From Parachlamydiales bacterium (lineage in GTDB: Bacteria > Chlamydiota > Chlamydiia > Chlamydiales > JAEYWL01), in the NCBI GenBank assembly GCA_020054065.1, contig JAGVLX010000045.1, forward strand, positions 1 through 47,295: a stretch of 47,295 bases of DNA, read 5' to 3'. A program made the translations under genes and the position numbers. Shown in pieces: positions 24,206 to 32,335 of the stretch (its first letter is position 1; each line of letters opens with the position of its first letter). Under the pieces are notes generated by a model. It worked only from the letters and a program-made list of their open reading frames with translations. It was not told where the DNA came from and ran no database searches.

Positions 24206-25804
24206 ATGGCTGAAGAAAATTTTCACAAACAAAGCACGAATCCGGGCGCTGACCAAGCGGCTGCACCCGAACAGCCGGCTATCCCTGAATTCATTGAAAA
24301 TTATAAAATTGAAAGCCTCCTCGACCGCGGAGGCATGAGCTATATTTATTTGGGAATTCACCCGGACACTAAAGATGCGGTTATCATTAAAGTCTTATCT
24401 CCCAAATACCTAGGACATCCGGATGTCGTCGACCGCTTTATCGCTGAAGCAGAAATCATCGGCCTAGCCGACCACCCGAATATCGTCAAACTGTATGGCC
24501 AAGGGAAATGGGAAGGCGGTCTTTACATCGCCATGGAATACATCCAAGGGGTGTCCCTCAGGCAATATTTGCAGTATACTCCCCTATCGCTGCGCCGCGC
24601 GCTCGAGATTGTCATCGAAGTCGCTTACGCCCTTTGCCACTTGCATACCCATGGCGTCATCCATCGCGACTTAAAGCTCGAGAATATTTTGGTAACGGAA
24701 ACAGGCGCTATCAAAGTCATTGATTTCGGGATCGCCCAATTGCTAAAGGACCGCAGCGAAATGGGGATCTCTCCCCGGCAACGGCTGGTGGGAACCCCAG
24801 TTTACATGAGTCCGGAACAGCGCGAAGATCCTGAAAACGTCTCTTACCCTTCCGACATCTATTCGCTAGGGATCATTACCTATGAACTTGTCCTTGGCAG
24901 GCTCAGCCACGGTCAAGTGCATTTAGGACTGATGCCGAAGGGCTTGCAGAAAATCTTAGCCAAGACGTTACAGCCTCGGCCGGAAGATCGGTATCAGGAT
25001 GTCGTCGATTTCATTACTGACATCTCTGCCTATATTAATTCAGCAGCTTTGCAAAAAGACCGCAAAGAGGGGGACCTGGCCAGCGAGTTTTCCGAGCAGC
25101 TGCAACATGCTCAAATGAACCTTGTTCCTCTATCGGCTCCTGTTTGGTCCGGAATGAGTGTCGGAGTTGCCTACCATAAAGGAATGACCATTGCCGGTGT
25201 TTACTATGATTTCTTCAGCCTGGGACAGAATGTGCATGCCGTCGTCATGGCGGAATCGACCATGAAGGGGGTGGGAGGGGTCGTCAGTACGGCGATGCTC
25301 AGGGGGATGATCCGCTCCTTGTGCCGGCTGACCACTTCGCCTAAGCAGCTGATTGATGTGCTAAATGAACTGCTTGTGAATGATGCCGGCGATCAGGTGT
25401 TTACAATCAGCTACTTAATGCTTGATCTCGATAAGAACAAGTTCCACTACATTTCCTGCGGTTACGGAAACTTATGGAAAGTCGTGGCTGGAGACACGAT
25501 TCCGCAGAAAATTACCAGCGAGAATGTCGCGCTGGGAATTGACCGGCATGCTGAATTTGTGGAAACCACTGAGGATTGGAATCCCGGAGACTTACTTGTC
25601 CTTAACTCCTTAGCCAATATTTCCTCAGCGGAACAAACCGGCAAAGAATTTAACCAAGACCATTTTAAGGCCGTCTTGACCGAAAATTTAAATATGCCTC
25701 CACAAAAGATTGTAGAGGCTATCATGCGCAAAGCCAAAGCGTATGCATCCAAAGCATTTGACGAACAATCGTTAGCCATTTCGGCTATTCTAAGAGGAAG
25801 TTAG
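24206..25804 (+). CDS. pknD: Ser/Thr protein kinase PknD fused to a degenerate SpoIIE-type phosphatase domain
   Basis: ATG 24206 (532 residues) is preferred; the ten residues before it in frame come from the repeat. The kinase domain (about 20-290) is complete: Gly-rich loop DRGGMSYIY, VIIKVL lysine, HRDLKLEN, DFG, GTPVYMSPEQ. Residues about 310-530 follow the SpoIIE/RsbU PP2C order, with IAGVYYDFF, VVMAESTMKGVGG, SPKQLIDVLNELL, FHYISCGYGNL, PGDLLVLNSLANI and a closing DEQSLAI. Compared with the active family (GGDYYDFF, GDVSGKG, YTDG) two metal-binding aspartates are replaced (V, L) and one is Glu, so it is probably a pseudophosphatase. PknD phosphorylates the FHA protein CdsD in Chlamydia. 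No clear ribosome binding site. Confidence 0.92.
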   Translation: MAEENFHKQSTNPGADQAAAPEQPAIPEFIENYKIESLLDRGGMSYIYLGIHPDTKDAVIIKVLSPKYLGHPDVVDRFIAEAEIIGLADHPNIVKLYGQGKWEGGLYIAMEYIQGVSLRQYLQYTPLSLRRALEIVIEVAYALCHLHTHGVIHRDLKLENILVTETGAIKVIDFGIAQLLKDRSEMGISPRQRLVGTPVYMSPEQREDPENVSYPSDIYSLGIITYELVLGRLSHGQVHLGLMPKGLQKILAKTLQPRPEDRYQDVVDFITDISAYINSAALQKDRKEGDLASEFSEQLQHAQMNLVPLSAPVWSGMSVGVAYHKGMTIAGVYYDFFSLGQNVHAVVMAESTMKGVGGVVSTAMLRGMIRSLCRLTTSPKQLIDVLNELLVNDAGDQVFTISYLMLDLDKNKFHYISCGYGNLWKVVAGDTIPQKITSENVALGIDRHAEFVETTEDWNPGDLLVLNSLANISSAEQTGKEFNQDHFKAVLTENLNMPPQKIVEAIMRKAKAYASKAFDEQSLAISAILRGS

Positions 25805-25958
25805 TTTCACGATAAATCCAGTCAAACGTTTCTTGCTCGATTTTGAAAAAATTTTTGATGGAAATTAATTTCAACCTTTGCAATAACAGAAGATCTGTTA
25901 CGTAAATTAATAGTAGGGTGCCGCACGCACTTTTAAAGCAGTACTTGGCTAACAAAGC

Positions 25959-28900
25959 ATGATGAGATTTCTCCCTAAGTTCGCTCTTAGAAAGTTTGGC
26001 TTGCCGCTTGGAGTCTCTTTGGCCTGCCAGACAGCCCCGCTTGCCGCCCATGAGGAAAACCCCTCGCAGCAAGATCCTCAAACTAACCGCGTGACAATTT
26101 CGGACTCGTTTGGAACACCGAAAGCTGTCAATTTAGACGTGAATACCCGTTCATCTGTCCTTCCGGCAGAAGAGCCGAATAACTTAGGGGCGGAACAACA
26201 TGAATCTGCACCTGACATCGGGTATGAAGAAGAGTTCTCCTTTAGCATCAAAGAGATTGGTAAACGGGACGCAGCTCAAACCGCAGAAAACGAGCAAACC
26301 GACGAGAGTGATTTAGAGGATGAAGAAGAGACGCCCATCGCCAATTTAGATGGCGTTTCCGTCTCAACAGCGTTCTACTCCATTGAAAAACCGGCCGTTA
26401 GCCATAACGTCGGTGGCGAACACCATTTAACTCCCGGATATAAACCTCAGCCGGTCGCTGGCACAGAACAAAAAAGACTCGCTCAACAACCGCTCGCGTA
26501 CCATGTCAGCGGATCGAGCGAAGATCAAGAAGCGGCGCTGCGGTTAAGGGATATTGCCCAAGCAGAAGCGTCAGCCCAGCTGCTCTACACCATCGAAAAA
26601 GAAGTGGTTGAAGTGGTTCCTTCCTTAGGCGGCGACGAGCATACATCCGCTTCTCCGCAAAAAGTCGCCTCGCCTGGCTACCAACAGCAAGGGCACAAGC
26701 ATCCCATTGCTTATTTAAAAAACAGCGGAACTTCCAACGATGAACAGGCGCGCCTGAACGATATTGCCCAAGCCGAAGCGTCAGGCCAAGTCCTCTACAC
26801 AGTTGAACAGGAAACTGTAGTTCCCTCGCTTGGTGGCAACGAACACACACCAGCCTCCCCTCAAAAAGTCACCTCACCCGGCTACCAGCAGCAAGGGCAC
26901 AAACATCCCATCGCTTACTTAAAAAATAGCGGCATCTCCAATGATGAACAGGCGCGCCTGAACGATATTGCCCAAGCCGAAGCGTCAGGCCAAGTCCTTT
27001 ACACCGTCGAAAAAGAACCGGTAGTGCCTTCCCTTGGAGGCGACGAGCATACACCCGCTTCCCCTCAAAAAGTCACCTCACCCGGCTACCAGCAGCAAGG
27101 GCATAAGCATCCCATCGCTTATTTAAAAAATAGCGGCACCTCCAATGATGCGGTCGCGTGGATTGAAGAGCCGGCCTCCACTCTACCTGATCAAGCCGTC
27201 GCTTTAGCGGAACCTGTTCAAGCCACGGAATACTCCATCGAACAAAACGTTGAGATTCAAGAAGGGGCTCCACAATTCGGTGCCGAGGATCATTACGGTC
27301 CTGAAGAAGAATCCGTCCAAGAACAAATTCAGATCGAAGAGGAACCAGAGCCAACACCGCCACCTCCTTCCATCGCCAATGTTCAAACGGCAATCAAAGT
27401 TGCGACCCTCAAAGAAAAAGTGAAAACCGATCCGCATAAACTTGCTGGAAACCGCCGCAAAACGGAAGGGGTCAGGGGCACTCAAGATCTTCCGATCAAA
27501 CTGGATTCTTCCAAAGCCACCACGCCAATCAGCGGCGGGTTTGATCAAAAATCGGCTAAAGCTGTTGCTGCTAGCAACAAAATTGCAAACCAGCGCATCA
27601 AAGAAATTGCGACAAAAACCCACGTTGAGACTGTCAAAGAGCCTGCCGTTGCTTCGCTCGGTTCGCATACCAGCAGCCATCCTAAAAAACCAGCTGGGTC
27701 TTTAGGGCAAACTTTCGCCGATCGCAACTCTACCAATGAAAGCGGATCCAGTACCCAACAGCCTAGACCAGTCGAGATCGCTGCCCTAGATACTCCTGTA
27801 AAGGGAACAATCCCAAAATCGGAAATCAAAAAAGTAGAAACCAAACAAAATCAGCCGCTGGCGCAAGTCCAAACGCCGGCCACATCTCCGGCATCCCCCC
27901 TAACTGAACCCGTCCCTGTCACCCCGATTCCGGAAGAGCCCGCCACACCCGTCTCCACCCCAGCGCCGGTGACGCAGCCATCCGTGCAAACGCCAGAATC
28001 CACAGCGCCGGCTTCCGCACCTACTCCTGAGTCTGCTTTGCCACCGGTGACTCCAACCCCGGTCGCTCCGGCTGAAACCCCAGCTCCCGTCTCAGCTCCA
28101 ACGCCGACACCGCCGCAACTGACTGCTCCTGCCCCTCAACCCGCCACCCCTGTGACGACACCAGCAGCCGCACCAGGACAACCTACACTTCCGCCGCTCA
28201 ATCCTGCTTTGAATCCAACCGATCAATCGGAAGCCACCCGTCCTGCCACCGATGTGAATGCCAATCAAGATACCGTTGCACAAGCCGCACCGGCTCCGAT
28301 CAACCGGCAGCAGGAAGTGCTGATCAAGTTCAACAACGTCAGCGTCATTGAGTACATTGGATTCATCAGCCGGCTGACAGGTAAAAACTTTGTATTTGAC
28401 GAAGCAGACCTCAACTTTAACGTCACGATCGTATCGAATGAACCGACCTCGATCGATAATGTGATGGCTGCCTTGTTGCAATCGCTGCGCGTCCAAGGAT
28501 TATCGCTGATGGAAGTCGGCAACAACCTGATCATCCACCGCAACCGCAAAGCCAATGCACCAGCCGATGTGGTGATCGCGAATAGCCCAAGAACAAACGC
28601 AGATATTGTCACACGGGTGTTTCGTCTCTCCAACTCAGATCCAGAAAAGATGGCTGAGATCATCCGTCCGATGCTGTCCGATCTTTCGATCGTCGCCCCG
28701 ATGCCGCAAACCGGACACCTGCTTGTGACCGACTTGACAGCTAACGTCGACAAAATTAACGACCTGATCCGCAGCTTAGACGCTTCCCGTTCCGGATTCG
28801 AAATCGGCCGCTATGTTGTAGTGTACACCTCCTTAGATTCCGCGATCACGCTAGCAAAATCGATCATGGATCCGATTGCGCAAGGAAAAACCCTTAACCT

Positions 28901-30677
28901 GATTCCTGACGCAGCCACTAACAGTATCTTTATCGTTTCGACACCTAACCTATTGCAAAGAACGATTGCCGTCTTGCAACAGATTGACGTGGACCAAGGT
29001 TCGACAACCATTTTCTCGCTCGACAAACTCCGGGTAGAAGGCTTACCTTCAGGAGAAGAGACAACCGAAGAACCGCAGCCCTCCATTTCCCAAGGTACCA
29101 GCCAGCCGATTACTAGCTCAACGATCTTCCCCTCGACCGAAATTCAAGATACCACCGTTCGCTTAAACGACGGATCGGTTCAACAGTTGGTAGGCGGAGT
29201 GAGACAAACCGATGGAACTATCCTCTTTAACGATGGCTCCAGCCTTAATCCAGACGGAACAATCAAAACTCCGCAAGGGCAAGTCAAAGGCAAGGTCACC
29301 CAAGTGGTCAGCCGCGGCAAACCCCCGGCTCCAGTTAGGGAAGAAAGACTGGGAACAGAAAAAGCTAAGGGAACAAACATCGGAAAAAGCGAACCGATTG
29401 AATTCAAGATTTTCAAATTGCGTCACCGCAAAGGGGAGCAATTGGCTACCAGCTTCCAGTTGATCGGGAAAAGCTTGCGCAGCTCCTCCCCGCAAAACTT
29501 GAATACACCGTACCTCAACCTCATCGCAGCCCTTGATAGCGTGCAGTGGGTAGAGGGAACAAACTCACTCGTATTTAGCGGTACGCGCCGATCACTTGAT
29601 GATATCGGGGCGTTGATTGAGCGTCTGGACGTTCAAGTACGCCAAGTCCTGATCGAGATGCTCATCATCGAAACCTCGATTGAAGATTCGTTAAGATATG
29701 GCGTGGAATGGGGATCGAAATTCTATGGAGAAGACCTCTCCGGTGCACAAGCCTTCCTTGGTTCTAACACATCTCCGCTGCAAACGACTCTGAATGGGGT
29801 GAACAACCTGAACCCTCTGACTCAAGGGTCGATCATTGATGCAACGACTCTCGATCCATCTGGATTAATCACACAACAAGGATTTAGCATCGGGGTCATC
29901 GGACGAAGCGTGATCCGCGCCGGATTCCTCTTCCCCACCATCGGTGCTCTGGTCACTGCATTGCACTCTGACGAAATGACCAACATTATCATGAACCCGA
30001 AAATCGTGGTTGAGGAGAATACCCCAGCCGAAATCTTTGTCGGAATCAATACTAGCTTCCGGACACAGAGCATCGCTAACGACCAAGGTCAGATCTTAAC
30101 ATCGAACTTCGAGTTCCGCGATATCGGGGTTAAGTTAAAGGTCACTCCGTATATCAGTAATGATGACATCATTACTCTCGAAATCGAGCAAGAGATCAGC
30201 AGCATTATCCCTGTAACTCAATTACAGTTGATTCAGCAGGGAAGTCCGATTATTTCGACAAACGCATCAACTCTTAACGCTGTATCACCTGGACCGACCA
30301 CCCGTAAGAGCAACACGACAACTAAAGTGCACATGCCTGACAGGTTCTTCCTAATTTTAAGCGGCATGATCCAAGATCAAAATATCCAAACCAACGCCCA
30401 AATTCCTTGCTTGGGCGGAGTGCCAATCCTCGGCGGAGCTGCACGTCAAATGCGTTACGATGATAGCAAGCGAAACTTAATGATCTTTATCCGACCACAA
30501 ATCATCGAGAACGACGAAATCCACCGCGCGACCAAACGTCAGCAAGATCTGTATGTCGAAAAAACTCGCCAGAAAAACCGCGAAGATTACGAAGTGGACA
30601 CAGCGCTTGAGTTCTTGAACATCAAGTGGGATCCATGCGATCCGAACGCCTACCCAGAATTCAACTACCAAGAATAA
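25959..30677 (+). CDS. sctC: T3S outer-membrane secretin SctC/CdsC, greatly extended
   Basis: 1572 residues, against about 920 in C. trachomatis. A short N-terminal signal-like segment ends near residue 29. Residues about 145-218 and 219-397 hold one degenerate and about 2.6 near-exact copies of a 68-residue repeat (PSLGGDEHT, GYQQQGHKHPIAYLKNSG, QARLNDIAQAEASGQ). A Pro/Ala/Thr-rich stretch (about 630-775) follows. The secretin modules come next: N0 at about 783-865, N1 884-950, N2 950-1012, an Asp/Gly/Ser-rich insertion 1013-1140 (NDGSSLNPDGTIK), N3 1148-1226, and the beta-barrel 1227-1535 (IMNPKIVVEENTPAEIFVG, then CLGGVPILGGAAR). It forms the outer ring of the injectisome. Last gene of the apparatus operon. 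Confidence 0.95.
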   Translation: MMRFLPKFALRKFGLPLGVSLACQTAPLAAHEENPSQQDPQTNRVTISDSFGTPKAVNLDVNTRSSVLPAEEPNNLGAEQHESAPDIGYEEEFSFSIKEIGKRDAAQTAENEQTDESDLEDEEETPIANLDGVSVSTAFYSIEKPAVSHNVGGEHHLTPGYKPQPVAGTEQKRLAQQPLAYHVSGSSEDQEAALRLRDIAQAEASAQLLYTIEKEVVEVVPSLGGDEHTSASPQKVASPGYQQQGHKHPIAYLKNSGTSNDEQARLNDIAQAEASGQVLYTVEQETVVPSLGGNEHTPASPQKVTSPGYQQQGHKHPIAYLKNSGISNDEQARLNDIAQAEASGQVLYTVEKEPVVPSLGGDEHTPASPQKVTSPGYQQQGHKHPIAYLKNSGTSNDAVAWIEEPASTLPDQAVALAEPVQATEYSIEQNVEIQEGAPQFGAEDHYGPEEESVQEQIQIEEEPEPTPPPPSIANVQTAIKVATLKEKVKTDPHKLAGNRRKTEGVRGTQDLPIKLDSSKATTPISGGFDQKSAKAVAASNKIANQRIKEIATKTHVETVKEPAVASLGSHTSSHPKKPAGSLGQTFADRNSTNESGSSTQQPRPVEIAALDTPVKGTIPKSEIKKVETKQNQPLAQVQTPATSPASPLTEPVPVTPIPEEPATPVSTPAPVTQPSVQTPESTAPASAPTPESALPPVTPTPVAPAETPAPVSAPTPTPPQLTAPAPQPATPVTTPAAAPGQPTLPPLNPALNPTDQSEATRPATDVNANQDTVAQAAPAPINRQQEVLIKFNNVSVIEYIGFISRLTGKNFVFDEADLNFNVTIVSNEPTSIDNVMAALLQSLRVQGLSLMEVGNNLIIHRNRKANAPADVVIANSPRTNADIVTRVFRLSNSDPEKMAEIIRPMLSDLSIVAPMPQTGHLLVTDLTANVDKINDLIRSLDASRSGFEIGRYVVVYTSLDSAITLAKSIMDPIAQGKTLNLIPDAATNSIFIVSTPNLLQRTIAVLQQIDVDQGSTTIFSLDKLRVEGLPSGEETTEEPQPSISQGTSQPITSSTIFPSTEIQDTTVRLNDGSVQQLVGGVRQTDGTILFNDGSSLNPDGTIKTPQGQVKGKVTQVVSRGKPPAPVREERLGTEKAKGTNIGKSEPIEFKIFKLRHRKGEQLATSFQLIGKSLRSSSPQNLNTPYLNLIAALDSVQWVEGTNSLVFSGTRRSLDDIGALIERLDVQVRQVLIEMLIIETSIEDSLRYGVEWGSKFYGEDLSGAQAFLGSNTSPLQTTLNGVNNLNPLTQGSIIDATTLDPSGLITQQGFSIGVIGRSVIRAGFLFPTIGALVTALHSDEMTNIIMNPKIVVEENTPAEIFVGINTSFRTQSIANDQGQILTSNFEFRDIGVKLKVTPYISNDDIITLEIEQEISSIIPVTQLQLIQQGSPIISTNASTLNAVSPGPTTRKSNTTTKVHMPDRFFLILSGMIQDQNIQTNAQIPCLGGVPILGGAARQMRYDDSKRNLMIFIRPQIIENDEIHRATKRQQDLYVEKTRQKNREDYEVDTALEFLNIKWDPCDPNAYPEFNYQE
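26613..27149 (+). repeat. 204-bp in-frame tandem repeat within sctC
   Basis: Two complete units start at 26613 and 26817, and a partial third at 27021, each 204 bases (68 codons). They differ by few bases, mostly silent. A diverged earlier unit covers about 26394-26612. High identity implies recent duplication or gene conversion. Confidence 0.92.
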
Positions 30678-30679
30678 AA

Positions 30680-30815
30680 TTTGGAGTGCGGTGACTTGTC
30701 ACCGCTTTGTTTAGCGTGACTCGCCACGCGTATTGAATAAAGTGATTTTTTTCATTACGCGCAACAAGTTGCGCTATTTAAAGCGGTGACAAGTCACCGC
30801 ACTTCAAATTTTATT
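30680..30815. repeat. Nested REP-like palindromic element, copy 2
   Basis: Outer arms AAATTTGGAGTGCGG and CCGCACTTCAAATTT enclose GCGGTGAC/GTCACCGC twice, a GCGTG/CACGC hairpin and a perfect GCGCAAC/GTTGCGC. The frame AGTGCGG...CCGCTTT is shared with the 14.9 kb element, while palindrome cores differ. Located between sctC and the lipoprotein gene. Confidence 0.85.
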
Positions 30816-30859
30816 AAAAACCCTTCACACTTTTGCTTCGACCAGATAAAATCGTTCCT

Positions 30860-31807
30860 ATGAATAAATCGATCGCACTCATTTCGTGTTTGTTGGCTAC
30901 TGTGTTCTGCGCATGCCAACCTAAGACGTATATCCTCGAACCATGTATTACTTACATTCCGACAGAGAAAGTTCTCTGTTCTATGCCGGAAGCGTTTCCG
31001 CCCCTCACTTGTGATGAATTGCAGACTGAGTGGGGGAAAGAGATGCGCATCGGGCAAGCGTTCGCAATGGAGTTAGACCTCTATCGGGCGATTACCTGTT
31101 ACAAACGAGCCATGCTATTTTGTCCTCCGAAAGCACGCCGACTGCAAATCCAATACTGCATGCTGCTTTGTTATTATTTAGGCGGTAAGTACCAAGATGC
31201 GGCCGACGTCTTCTGGGGATCAAAACTTGATGCTGTACCGGAAGATTTTCCCGGATTCCGGACATTAATTATCGTTTTGTATGACTGTTACAAACGATTG
31301 GGCGATAACGTAAAAGCGTGCAAGTTGTTAATGTTGCTTGAACAATACGATCCGGAGGCCGCCCACGACTTGATGCTGTCAGCGGCTTTCTTGGGTGCCG
31401 ATTTTGAAGCCATTTTGATTGCCAGCGAGGGAGATCCGCGCGAAGCGGATTTGACCGAATGGATTAACTGTTTTCTCAGTCAAACGAAATCGGTAAAAAA
31501 AGCGCAATACTTGAATGCCATCTTGCCTGGAGCGGGCTATGCTTATTTGGGACAGACCCGCACAGCTGCAACCGCGTTTATCATCAATGCCCTCTTTATC
31601 GCTGCAGCCTACGAGTTTTTCCATCACCATGACTATGCAGCGGGGATTATCACTACGAGTTTGGAGTTGGGATGGTATGTAGGTGGAATTAATGGTGCTG
31701 GGCTTGCTGCGAAAAGTTATAACGAAGGTTTGTACAACACCCAGGCTAAAGAGGTGATGATGCGTAACCGCTTATTTCCCGTGCTCATGTTTCAGAGAGC
31801 GTTCTGA
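30860..31807 (+). CDS. Probable lipoprotein with helical repeats and C-terminal membrane segments
   Basis: ATG 30860 gives 315 residues and a lipoprotein-like signal (MNKSIALISCLLATVFCAC). The mature part is Cys-rich and helical, TPR-like (MELDLYRAITCYKRAMLF, then YKRLGDNVKACKLLMLLEQY); the C-terminal part (from about residue 210) has small-residue-rich membrane segments (LNAILPGAGYAYLGQTRTAA, AFIINALFIAAAYEFF) as in conserved membrane proteins often next to yidD. It overlaps the YidD-like gene by one base. Specific role unknown. Confidence 0.8.
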   Translation: MNKSIALISCLLATVFCACQPKTYILEPCITYIPTEKVLCSMPEAFPPLTCDELQTEWGKEMRIGQAFAMELDLYRAITCYKRAMLFCPPKARRLQIQYCMLLCYYLGGKYQDAADVFWGSKLDAVPEDFPGFRTLIIVLYDCYKRLGDNVKACKLLMLLEQYDPEAAHDLMLSAAFLGADFEAILIASEGDPREADLTEWINCFLSQTKSVKKAQYLNAILPGAGYAYLGQTRTAATAFIINALFIAAAYEFFHHHDYAAGIITTSLELGWYVGGINGAGLAAKSYNEGLYNTQAKEVMMRNRLFPVLMFQRAF

Positions 31808-32187
31808 TGCGATACACGCTGCCATTTTTACTCATTATGCCGCACTTAATTCTTGCCGATCCATGGGGAAAAGATGCGGATTTAGTGAATTACTGTCCTC
31901 CGGTTGATTGTGAAAATTCTTGTGTGATCGTCAGACAATCTCCTTTAGCCGGAATTGGAGAAACCCTGATTCAATTCCATCAAGACGTGATCTCCCCGAT
32001 CGATGGCCCGCGTAGTCATTTTATTCCCAGCAGTTCCCAATACACAAAAGAAGCGATGTTAAAATATGGGTTTTTTTGGGGTGTTGCGTATGGTTGTGAC
32101 CGTCTCATGCGTGAAAACGATGAAGAGTGGGTCTACGAAAAGGTCCAAGGGGAATACGGCTTCCTAAAGTACGACCCTGTGAGATAA
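31807..32187 (+). CDS. Secreted YidD-like protein lacking the family cysteines
   Basis: 126 residues with an N-terminal signal segment (MRYTLPFLLIMPHLILADPW). Residues about 57-110 match YidD (LIQFHQDVISPIDGPRSHF, then SQYTKEAMLKYGFFWG), but where YidD has CRFxPTC this has SHFIPSS, and the late Arg-Cys is absent. YidD normally helps membrane insertion at the inner membrane; this exported, cysteine-poor version may do something different. Translationally coupled (TGATG) to the lipoprotein gene. Confidence 0.82.
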   Translation: MRYTLPFLLIMPHLILADPWGKDADLVNYCPPVDCENSCVIVRQSPLAGIGETLIQFHQDVISPIDGPRSHFIPSSSQYTKEAMLKYGFFWGVAYGCDRLMRENDEEWVYEKVQGEYGFLKYDPVR

Positions 32188-32192
32188 ATTTT

Positions 32193-32315
32193 ATCGCAAA
32201 GGAGCAAAGCAGCAAAGATGAGGGGTTTGATTTTATTTTAAACAGGTATTCGTATTTTTCCCGAAAAAACATAGTATAGTATTTCTTTGCCTCTTTGCTC
32301 CTTTGCGATTAATTC
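32193..32315. repeat. CGCAAAG-type inverted repeat, copy 1
   Basis: The left arm ATCGCAAAGGAGCAAAGCAG is answered by CTTTGCTCCTTTGCGAT on the right around a loop of about 75. It lies between the convergent YidD-like and SulP genes, where it may act as a two-way terminator. A relative is at 47.11 kb. Confidence 0.8.
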
Positions 32316-32335
32316 ATAATTAAAGTATTTAAATT

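Noticed and set aside
26394..27149. CRISPR-like array
   Set aside because: The 204-base repeats are in frame within sctC, without short unique spacers; they encode a protein repeat.
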